From the NCBI RefSeq assembly GCF_026151205.1, contig NC_087083.1, positions 13,514,944 to 13,578,943 of the forward strand: a stretch of DNA of 64,000 bases, in the 5' to 3' direction. Source of the DNA: Bolinopsis microptera (lineage: Eukaryota > Ctenophora > Tentaculata > Lobata > Bolinopsidae). A program made the translations under genes and the position numbers. Position 1 is the stretch's first letter; every line of letters begins with the position of its first letter. A model generated the notes under the pieces. It was given only the letters and a program-made list of their open reading frames with translations. It had not been told where the DNA came from and did no database searches. Of this stretch, positions 45,933 to 57,900 are shown piece by piece.

Positions 45933-48900
45933 ATGAATAGTGTTCTACTGTACTTCACTACATTGCTCCCCCTCCACCTACTTGTAAATACACACGAAAC
46001 TGCCAGACAAATATTTTATCCGGGAACGACTAGCTCTTTCGACTTTTTCCAACTCTCACCTGGTAAAGAGTATATAAATGTTTAACATTTTATGAGTTAA
46101 TTAATTGAAATTCATTATTAGTTAATTAATTGAAATTCATTAGTTAATTAATTGAAATTCATTTTTTGGTTGAACAAATATCTGCCACATCTTAAAGATT
46201 AAAGAAATACGTAATTGCACGAAATTTAAGATTTTTTGGACATCATTGAAATTATGTGACAGAAAATTGTAAGGTGTTATTAAATTGTTTAAATTTGTAT
46301 GTTAACGTCGAAACCTGGCTAAACCCAATGAATATATGAAATAGGCATCCCCATTTTCAGAACTAAAGAACTATGATCTATACGTGAAGTATTGTGTCGA
46401 GCAAGAATGTGACATATCAGTTTATCAAAATTTTAACAGAGAAGTTCCTACAAATGGAACAAGCAGGTAAATTTTCATAATATTATTATTAATTAATTAA
46501 TTAATTAATTATTGATATGTCTCAGAGCGATTTTATTCATGATAAACTTTACAGTTAACAAACACAGTGCTGACAAAGCGAACGATAATTTTAATTTATA
46601 ATTATATCATTTCAACAGTTGATAAGTTGGTAAATACTCTTCATTGCTTTGATCCAACTTCAAATTTGTTTGCCCTGAAGCATAAAAGCAACACTTTTCT
46701 GTTTCAGATTTTCAGTATCATCAGTAAGCCACGAGGGTAGTTACACGATGGCACTAAAATCAGGAGATATCGGTTTTATTATTCCCTACATTCTGAACAT
46801 CACAGCCTCCTACCTGTGTATGCAGAAACCAGAGGTACGTTAAACAGAACTCAGGACAATTAGTGGATCTTTACAATCCCATCTTACATTTACCGGTAGC
46901 CAATAGTTACTGACCTGTAGTAACTAACCGATAGTTCCTAACCCAATAGTTACTAACCTGTAGTTACTAACCTGTAGTTACTAACCCAATAGTTACTAAC
47001 CCAATAGTTACTAACCTGTAGTTACTAACCAATAGTAACTAACCCAATAGTTACTAACCCAATAGTAACTAACCCAATAGTTACTAACCCAATAGTTACT
47101 AACCCAATAGTTACTAACCTGTAGTTACTAACCCAATAGTTACTAACCTGTAGTTACTAACCCAATAGTTACTAACCTGTAGTTACTAACCCAATAGTTA
47201 CTAACCTGTAGTTACTAACCCAATAGTTACTAACCCTATAGTTACTAACCAATGTGTTCTTGTTCCGGTAAACAACCTTTTATCCCGATTTTTACGGTTT
47301 TTTATCCCTGTTAACTATCCTTTTATCCTGAATATAGTGTTGTTGTCCTAGTAACTATCATTCCATCCTGATTATAGTGTTGTTGTCCTAGTAACCATCA
47401 TTTCATCCTGATTATAGTGTTGTTGTCCTTGTAACGCGGATATCTCCTCAGGAATATCTGTCCCGGGCGTTACCAGAAATAAATAAACGAGGACGCGGTG
47501 TTGTGGTACCTTGTACCGTTATGGGAGAACCTTTACCTTCCGTGACATGGAGGAAACGAGACGGCGAGAAATTCGTGTGAGTATTCGGGAGTAGGATATT
47601 CATATAGGAATTTGAGGTATTCGTGTGAGCATTGCAAGGATAGAAGGATATTTGAGTTATTCAATATCCATGTTAAAACTTTTAGGAGATGTATATGCTT
47701 TCATATTCCGTAGTTCAAAAAAGTTGTTAATAATTTATCTGACGAATATTTGGGGATATATCAAAACCTTATCTATAAGCCGTCATGAGGTGTAGAGGAC
47801 ACGCGGAAGGAAGACACAGGGGCGGTGCGAGGCTCGTGTCCACCCTTTTGGGATAGAACCGCGGCCCCTCGTGTGCGGTTATTGTCATGAGATCTATCAA
47901 CTTTGGCTCTCTTATTAATCGTCCGGTATGCTTCTCTTACAGCATTATCTTGTCTAAAAACCAACTTATGTTGAATATCATATTTCTAAACCAGTTTTAA
48001 AAGTTGGATATTTGTCCATATAACACGAGGGTATGCCATATCAGACACTTATCATATAATGACGCATGCAGGGCGTGGCACACGTATATTTAGTGTGTGG
48101 TTATTACCGCGGAACAAGTACAAGGGACTTTTAGGAATAAGTTAGAATGAGTTGAAGGTACTGGGATTATTGAACGGGTTGTATACTCATAATAACTACA
48201 TCTACTAAGATACTCTGGTGGATTCGTGTAGTGTTATTGAGTCTCATTTTGATAGTTCTTTTATTCAAATTTCTGATTGTTTCTGAATAGACTCAGTGAA
48301 GACAGATTCTAATAGAAATAAATAGCTGAAATTTTTAATGTACATATTGATCGTCATAATTGAATTAATAGTAATACTATTTCAGAATATGAGTATGACG
48401 TAGAAATGTCGATACGTTATTCAGCTATTTATTTCCATTAGAATCTGTCTTCACTGAGTCTATTCAGAAACAATCAGAAATTTGAATAAAAGAACTTTCT
48501 TAGATACTAATATATAATAGTAATATGAGTATTGCTGAAAGAACAGTGTAAGGCCTACACGGACCGCCTCTAACTAGCCAATCCCTGTTTACATGCCGTG
48601 TAGCAGGGGACTAGAAAGAGCTAAACTAGTAAGCGGGGCATAGCCAATACACTATACTTCCATCATTGAGTATATTACCAACCAGAAGGAAAATTTCCTT
48701 GTGTTTGGAATCTACCAAGACGAAAGTTGTACAATCCAGCGAAATATATATACCATTTTTCCCGCGACCAAATTATATTTAAAGTTTCTCCTCTTAAGGC
48801 TCATATCATATTGAATGCTTTATGTAATAATTTTGCCGACTGTTCTGACATTGAATATGACAACAATATCCTTTGCTACAGGGACATCATCAGCGATGAT

Positions 48901-51900
48901 GACAAGTATACGATATCAAACTTGGGACATCTCTTTATTTCTAATTTTTCTGACAGGTTCGGCAATCTTCAACTACTTTCATTTTTATTTTAAATGATTT
49001 GGATAACTAAACATCTCGACTCTTTTCAAATACTTTAATCCAATTTGCAATAATTGTGACTCAGTTGTTGTTGTCGTTGTTGTTCTTCAGCAAATAGCTA
49101 AATTTTTGTTTTGAAACCCCACGGTGGAGGTTGGCGTGTGCCGCAATTTATTGATCAATGTTTATTACATAAATGAAATTATAGAAGTCACACTAAAATA
49201 TAATAATGTAAAATAAATATATTAAAATAAATGCCCTACTAAAAGTACTATATAACTAACGGTCTGCAAAACTGGTTGAAGTCGCAATTTGTAAACATGC
49301 TAATTACTATTTAATAGTAATTGATAAAAAGTTTTGCGCGGCAGATGTAAATTCGGCATTGCATAATGGCAGTGAAATTAAAATGATATGTTGTTGATAA
49401 CAGATCATGGTCATTTGTCGCGAGTGATCTTTCTTTACGCGTTGTCGCTTACTAACTCGGTGCTGTAGTCTATTTGCGAGCGCCCTTCTCGTTGAGACTT
49501 TCTTAGCCCAGGTATACTATAAAGTAAGAAATTTGGCCAATTTTCATCGTCTCCTGAGCTTTGCAGCTTGAGGAGTTCGCGCTTAGCTGAATTTTTAAAG
49601 ATTTCAATTGAAAAGGTAGAACTTGGAATAGTTATATCCTTACTTTGTTTTGTAATAGAGAGCATGGGTCCTTTGAAGAAAAGAGTATTTCTAAATGTTG
49701 GGCCGTTGTAAGTTGTGAACCAAGAAAGGTTATGTTCGAATGTGGAATTATAGGTGGGAATATCGTGAGGGAAAAGTTCTTTGATGGATTTAGGGAGAAG
49801 GCTTGGCATGTTCCTTACTTTGTGTAGTAGAATAAGAGCGTTTTTTACAATGACGCTATGGACTGTTAGGATATTATGCAATCTAAACGCACTTTTTGTG
49901 TGCTCCGGGGGATTGCCGTCTTTATATCTATAATTTACATATCCTGACATAACAGCTCTAATTCCCTGCTTTTGCTTGGTGAACAGAGATTCAATGTGAC
50001 ATTTTGAGGCAAATCCCCACACTAAAGAACAGAAATTTAGATGGGATTGGATAAGGCTTTGGAAAATGTTTAGGCGGGCTTTGATAGGTAGAAGGTGCTT
50101 TAGCTTATACATAACTCCGAGGTAGCGACCCATCTTTATTCTAACGGCCGTAATGTGTTTTTGCCAAGTGAGCTTTTCGTCTAGGATCACTCCTAAAAAT
50201 CTTGCTTCAGTCTTACGTTCGATTACAGTGTTGTCAATGGACAAATTAAAGCCGCTGAAGTCGATTCTTTTTCTAGTGAAAATCATATAACACGTCTTTT
50301 TTACATTTAAAGATAGCCCATTAACACCTACCCAATCTACAAGACGTGAAATTAGCTGATTAGCTTTTAATTGTATTTCTTCTAGGGTGGTTCCACTAAT
50401 TAATATGTTTGCGTCGTCGGCATAAAGGATGAACTTTGCAAAATCACTAATTCCAGGTAGGTCGTTTATATAAATTACAAATAAGAGAGGTCCTAAAATG
50501 CTACCCTGAGGTACGCCGTAAACTATGGGCATGCTAGAAGAGCAAGTTCCGTTTAAAGTTACGTATTGAGATCGATTACAAAGGTAAGATCTAAACCATT
50601 CGTGCGCGACTCCCCGGATCCCATGATGGTCAAGCTTCTTAAGCAAGGTCTCATGATCAAGCACGTCAAAGGCTTTACTGTAATCGAGCAGGAGCAGTAG
50701 GGAAATTTGTTTCTTATTCAGAGAGTGTAGTATGGAATTTTGGGCATTGAGCAGTGCATGTTCGCACGATCTTCCTGGCCGAAATCCGTATTGATTTTCG
50801 AAAAGAGAATCGTTCTTATCTAAAAATTCTAAAACACGAGCATGCATAAGTTTCTCATAAATTTTCGAGAATGATCCCAAAAGAGAGATCGGCCTATAAT
50901 TAGCTACTTCCAATTTTGAACCACCTTTGTGGATAGGAACGACTTTCGCAGTTTTTAGAGCATTTGGGAAGGTACCACTGGAGAACGAACAGTTAATGAC
51001 ATTAGCTAGTGCCCTGGTAAAGTTTTCGCAGCTGTTTGCAATTTTCAATGGCTCAATTTTACAATCGAGTGTGGACTTGTTCTTAAGCCCTGATATTATC
51101 TTTTGGACTTCACCGTGTGATGTAGGCTTAAGAAACATCGAGTTACTACACGAAGCCTTAAGAAAATGCTTGAAACCACCTGGGTCAAAGGTTCGACGGG
51201 CAGCGATTTGCCTCTTGATACTGGCTGCAATACCGGAGAAGTAGCCGTTAAATTTCTCAGCGACTGCCAGATCGGAGCTTATAATCGTGCCATCGTCGTC
51301 CTTCAGACGGGTGTGTCCGAACTTTTTTCTGTTACGGTTCAGGAGGCCATTGATAATTTTCCATTGACTTTTAGAGCAGTTTTGGTATTTGTCAAACATT
51401 TTTTTATAGTACTTTTCTTTGGCTAGATTCACATGTTTGTGACAAAACTTTTTCATTTTATCATACGCGTCGCAGTTTTTTTGTGATGGATTTATAGTTT
51501 TTTCAAAAAAAAGTAACTTCTTGCGGTTGCATGCCGCCTCAAGCCAGGGTAAGATCCAAGGCTTTGGGTCAGCTCTTTCGAATTTTCTTCTCGAACTGTC
51601 GCGCTTCAGGGGGTATGCAGTATTGTAGTGTTTCATGTACGTTTGATAGATGGAATTGTATTGTTCATCAGCGCACGTTGAGGAGGTAGCATCATCCCAG
51701 GTCTCACTTACAATAAGCTCTTTGAATTTAGCATGATTAGCTTCGTTAAATACACGGGCCTCTAATTTCAAGCTAGTGTTGTTGTTCTTTACACGTTGAC
51801 TACGGAATCGCTCGTTCAAACTAGGTGTGGCTCCTAAACTAATGGTCGTGCTAACCGCGAGATGATCTGACATATCCAACGTCACGACATTACAACTAAC

Positions 51901-54900
51901 AACGTTTGTCACGTGATTAGTATACACGTGATCAATAAGCGTTGCACTGTGGTCAGTTACCCTGGTAGGCTTGGAGACAGTCTGGGCAAACCCATATTTT
52001 TCTAGTAAGCTTATAAGATCCTGGCTGTAAGCGTCGGTATCGTATTTTATAAGATCAATATTTGCATCACCCAGGAAGACTATCTGCTTTCTGGAGTGTC
52101 TATCAAGACCCCTGAGCACGTTTTCAAACTTTTCAAGGAATTTTTTAGGGCTTGTGGATGGCGAGCGGTAGAAATTTACGATGATTTTTGTCTTATTTCC
52201 GTTTTTAAAATTGTTGATTTTAAGCAATTGAAATTCTCCGCAAGTAACTTCTTCTGGACTCAGATTGAGTTCGAGTTCCTGTATTTTATCGTAATCACAA
52301 ACGCGTTTGTTAACATAGAGCGCAAGACCACCTCCTTTTCCAGATTTACGTGCAGGTTCTTTGATAAAGGGCTCGTAAAACTGTTCGATTTCAATGTCGT
52401 TCAGACCATTAGGAAGATTAGAAATTTTACAGTTGGTTTCATTGAGGCAGATGAGGTCAAATTTGGAGAATGTTTCTATTTCTTCACTAAAATTTGAGAT
52501 ATTCTTCACGAGTGATCTAACGTTTAACGAAAGTATCTTAAATTCGCGATTGCTAGGGGTCTTGATATTATCAGGGTGTTGGTACTTACAGCTAACCAAT
52601 ATCTCCGATATACAATTGTTGAGATCGATTTCGCTGGAATCTATTTCATCAGTAAGTTCGCCTATTTGATTCAGTACGTGAGAACGAATATAGGGGTTAA
52701 AAGTGGGGGTTATTGTATTGTAATTATCATTAAGTTCGTAGGAAGTTACTCTATAGCCAGGTATTAGGTTTAGACAGCATGTAATACAACCAAGATAATC
52801 TTTGAGGCATTTTTTATGAACTGGTTTGTCACATACAGGACAAATGAAAACATTTCTAGGAGCATAAGACCACCCGAAGCAACTTGAGCATTGTGATTTG
52901 AAACTAGGTTCAACCATTGTTCAAGATGTGTAAATACCAGATATCTGTGAATAATTAAGTAAGATATTAAATAGATAAGAGTGTATAGTATGGTGTATAG
53001 AATAGCTTGTACAGTCTAAGAATATGTATAAAAAGCTAATGTGTGTGCGTGTGAATGAATGAGGAATAAACTGTGTGCTGAGAAAGCGTAAAGATGAAAA
53101 AGAAAACTTGTTAGACCTACCTATCAAGAACTATACAGCTCTGTGTGTAGATAGAATCGTAACGTAGTCTACAATATTACAATATTACGATAGCGGTACT
53201 GATTTCAGAACTATTCTAAAGTGTTTAAAAAACTCGGGCAAGAATTCTAGTAACTTACGATAAGCTGATAAGAGCACGGGCATGACTATATATTTTCATG
53301 CGAGGGTTTTCATTATAACCATAAGATGTAAGCTATAATCCCTTAAAGATTGTGAAAATTTTGGCGCGGCAAGTATAAGTAGTAGGCTGGGGTACGGCTT
53401 TGTGAGTTTGTATTTAACCGTTAGTTACCAGGCAAGAGCGAGACAAACTCCCGCCTTAATGGCCAGTGCTTTCGAACTTTCTCGCTTCGCATAGAGAGTT
53501 TTTGAACACCGGTCACCAGACAGTTAGCTATCTCACTCTTGGGCAGCTGAGTAATGTGAATCCCATTTCCAGATCTATCTAAAATCTCAAACCCTTTGTT
53601 AAATATCACACTACAAATATGGTGGGAGTCGAAAAACCAAAAGTTACGATTTTCGATCAGACTAAAGTCAAACATGCAGCGGTTAAACAAATCAACCTCC
53701 TTATTTAACCATGCAAATCTCGTTCTAAGAAGGGAGTTGAAAACAAACACTGTTTTTGGATATCTAGCAAACAAGTAGTTAAAATTGTCCCTAATTTCAC
53801 GGGAAAGTGTATAGCTTCTATGGTCATATCTCGACAAATCATTAATACCGGAAGATATAATCACATAATCGCAGTTTTCAAAAAAATTTTCAAACTTCAT
53901 TAAGTCCGTGAGTTGGTACATGTCACGCTTTATGACACGAAAGTTAGAGGGGAAAGATGATGGGGTGTTACGTATCATAGAGTCAGTAAGGTATAGGACA
54001 GTCTGTTTGGAGGGTCTCAGGGGGTCGGATGGTGCTATTGACGGTTCATGGATTTTAGGAATGTGCGTGCGCATGGGCTTGTCAATGCGTCTAAAGGTCA
54101 CTGACACACGACACGAGGTGACGCCAGGTTCGGGTTGTATCGCATGCTCCCAGAAAAACTGAGACTCTGTGGTCATTGCGTACACTGTGCCATTCCTTAG
54201 TTCGTGTTCACGTCGCTCATCAGTGACTATGTTACGGAAAGTTAAGGTGCGAGTGGCCCCAAAGCTGGCAGTGATGATTTCACCCGTTAAGCCTGTTTCA
54301 TTATCAGAGTGAAACGGGATAGAGTCTGAGCCTGTCTGGTATCTAGTGACCATGCAAGTAACGTTATCCCTATTGAAGGTGGGATCGTCTAGTTCGTCAG
54401 CTATACAGTCTAATATCTTATTTACAGCGTGATCAGATGGTGGGTAGGCCTTAGCGCGATGGGTAATACTGCCGTAACTGTATTTACTGGAGCCGAAGTA
54501 AGAGACGTCACGTGATCCTATGCGTTGAAAGTCCAGTCCATCACAAACATTATGCGTTTCAAACTCAAACTTTGATCGCAAACTTCTTACCGGAGTAGCT
54601 TCTAGTACTTCCTCGTGTCCGGCTGGCGAACCTGTGACGAAGGTTGAGGGATCCGAAGTAGTGTTGGGAGTAGAGTTCCTAGCGACGAGAGAACTAGAGC
54701 TCCTTATCACCTCCTTGTATTCGTCAAGCGTCTGTTCGGCTTTTTCCAGCAGCATGCAAAAATCGGAGGTTAGATTATCGTGTATAGTCTGCTTATCAGT
54801 TGGATTTCTGATAAGATGATCATAGTATCTAGAGTCTAGATTTAGCTTTGCTGTCATGTATGGTTTTCGTAGCGTTTTGTTTGTAGATTTACAGAGTCCG

Positions 54901-57900
54901 GCACTTAAAGATTCACGATAAAGTTGGTCCGGTGTAAGTGACGGCAGTAGCTCGAGGCAAGTTTCTGGCGTAAAAGTAGGTACCCAAAAACCAACAAACT
55001 CTGTCTGCGTACTGTGATTTTCGACGTTTATCTTACCTTCAGCTTGAGGGTTTGCCGAGCAGTGTTTTTGATCTGCGGCAGTGGTGGGGGCACCACTGCC
55101 CAGCAACCCCTTTTCAGATGTGTCGCTCTGCGTCGTGGTACTCGAACTAGAGGTAGGGCTGTGGGACTCCAGAGGACTCGAGGGGATCAAGCTTAGGTCA
55201 GTAGGACTCGAACTAGGCTCAGAAGACATGGTATAGAGGGTGTAAAAGTAGGTGTAGGATGTAAACTGGTTAACAAGACGTGGCTAAAAGGCAGGTCAGG
55301 CCGCGCGTTATCAGCTTATCAGATTACTATCAGCAGCAACAAAACATTTAGTGAATATTGATGAATGAATTTAGTGAATATTGATGAATGTTTAGTGAAT
55401 ATTGATGAATGAAAAGTGAATATTGATGAATAGGGAAGTATGTTTCAGAAATTTACCAAAAGGTTAGATACCGAGCAAGCGACGAAAAGGAACTGTCAAT
55501 GATTTAAAAATGATACTGGAAATGATATTAAAGTATTAAAGTTAACATTTTTCAGCGATGTCGGTTTCTACTCATGCAGTGCCACTAATAATTGTGGAGA
55601 GAGGTGTTCTGCGGACTCCCAATGCTCAAAACACTCAGCACAAAGTATAACTTTTACGTTTTTACAGATATTCGATCGGTCGATGCTGCAATAAAGCTGA
55701 CTGATCAATAACTTTCGTCATATCCTCATGATTTTCGTCACTGATAAGTCCAACAATAAGCCACCAACTTGTTACCAACAAATTACCAATTAGTTACCAA
55801 AAAGTTACCAACAAATTAACAATTAGTTACCAATAAGTTACCAACAAATTAACAATTAGTTACCAATAAGTTACCAAAAATTTACAATTAGTTACCAACA
55901 AATTACCAACAAATTACCAACAAATAAATCCCTCTCCGCTACTATTCAGGTCCTGACTACGAGTTAAAGATAGAGGACGATATTCTGACCCCTACAATTC
56001 CTCAGCAAATCAGAATAGACTACTACTTCCTTAATCCAAAAAACGTGAAGTGCTGGATCGACAGTTGTTTCTCGTATCACAGAACTTCCAGTAATCTCTA
56101 CATGTATATCAGGCCTCATGAAGATGTTCATGTTGAGGTTAGTTGTTAATGTTGAGGTTAGTTGTTAATCTTGACAGTTGAGGTTAGTTGTTAATGTTGA
56201 GGTTAGTTGTTAATGTTGAGGTTAGTTGTTAATTTTGAGGTTAGTTGTTAATGTTGAGGTTAGTTGTTAATGTTGAGGTTAGTTGTTAATGTTGAGGTTA
56301 GTTGTTAATGTTGAGGTTAGTTGTTAATGTTGAGGTTAGTTGTTAATGTTGAGGTTAGTTGTTAATGTTGAGGTTAGTTGTTAATGTTGAGGTTAGTTGT
56401 TAATGTTGAGGTTAGTTGTTAATGTTGAGGTTAGTTGTTAATGTTGAGGTTAGTTGTTAATGTTGAGGTTAGTTGTTAATGTTGAGGTTAGTTGTTAATG
56501 TTGAGGTTAGTTGTTAATGTTGAGGTTAGTTGTTAATGTTGAGGTTAGTTGTTAATATTGAGGTTAGTTGTTAATGTTGAGGTTAGTTGTTAATGTTGAG
56601 GTTAGTTGTTAATGTTGAGGTTAGTTGTTAATGTTGAGGTTAGTTGTTAATGTTGATTGTTGAGGTTAGTTGTTAATGTTGAGGTTAGTTGTTAATGTTG
56701 AGGTTAGTTGTTAATGTTGAGGTTAGTTGTTGATGTTGAGGTTAGTTGTTAATGTTGAGGTTAGTTGTTAATGTTGAGGTTAGTTGTTAATGTTGACCTG
56801 TTTATCACGGCACTCATGGGATCACGCTGATAAAAATTTAAAAGGGATTTTTCACATTTTTGTTAAATCTCTCAATGTAATCATGATATTATGACATAGT
56901 ATTTTGGCTCAATTAGGGTCTGAAATTCGAAACTTATAATTCCTGAACCACAGGTGTTCGCTGATATGCACTCCAACTCCAGCTACATTGGTTACGAAAT
57001 GAAAACATTAGTCCAGAGCCCAAGGTGAGGAAGCAAGATTTGCTGGATTTTAATTTCCATTCTGTAAAATAACTATTATAACTAGTAGTACCCAAAATAC
57101 TAACAATTAACCCGCGCGAGGTGCGAAGTGCGAATGTTATAACATCATTGATTATAAATCTGAAAATAGCCTTGCTCATTCCCATGTTCTCTCTCTCTTT
57201 TTACTCCTCCAAACCCAGCTGGCACTTAAGCGTATCATTTTGACGCATGTCACTCTTTACACCATCCTCCACCAGTCACTCTGATTTCACCGGCAACCTT
57301 CCCCAGGGTTGTCACACCCCAGAGGTAGGCAGAGCATCTCAATGCTATCCTCTCGTAGCCCAGCCTCTCTTTAAAAATATAAAAAAATTCCCAGGTTCAT
57401 ATCGTACAGCGATAAAGTATGTACAGGAGTATTGCGGAACTACACGAATAAAGATGTTTTTATCAACTCAGTCGACTGTGGGACTTACGATAGGTATGTG
57501 TAGAAACTACATTGTTACAATATGATTGTCACAATAAGATTGGAGTTTTATAATAATAAGTTTTATAACAATAAGTTTTATAATAATAAGTTTTATAATA
57601 ATAAGTTTTATAACAATAAGTTTTATAATAATAACTATTGACTGATTATTTAAATATTTACACGTTTAAAATACTTGGATCAGAGATAATGAAACTCTAT
57701 TAGGAATTAGGAAATAGGAACCTTATAGTTGATAAGAATTATCGGAATGTGGACATTTTAATATAATCATCTAAAGCTGCTTGAAAGCTTTGTATCTCTA
57801 AAATATTAGAAATTGTGAAGCATAATCACTGCATTATAAAGCACATCCATAAAGTACCAACTCATTAAAGTTGTAACCCTTTTTAAAATGCTTTCAGTCA

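Larger units (their letters stand above)
49062..55440 (-). mobile_element. Full-length CR1-like non-LTR retrotransposon
   Basis: Two long intact ORFs on the minus strand, opposite to the host gene, sit in its intron 5 (between exons 48882-48956 and 55556-55644). The 3' UTR ends in ACAAC-type short repeats near 49062-49090, replacing a poly-A tail. The 5' end is near 55345-55440, where a 21-bp unit (TTTAGTGAATATTGATGAATG) is repeated about four times. The element end was not fixed by a target duplication. Intact frames over 1,160 and 602 codons imply recent activity. Confidence 0.88.
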
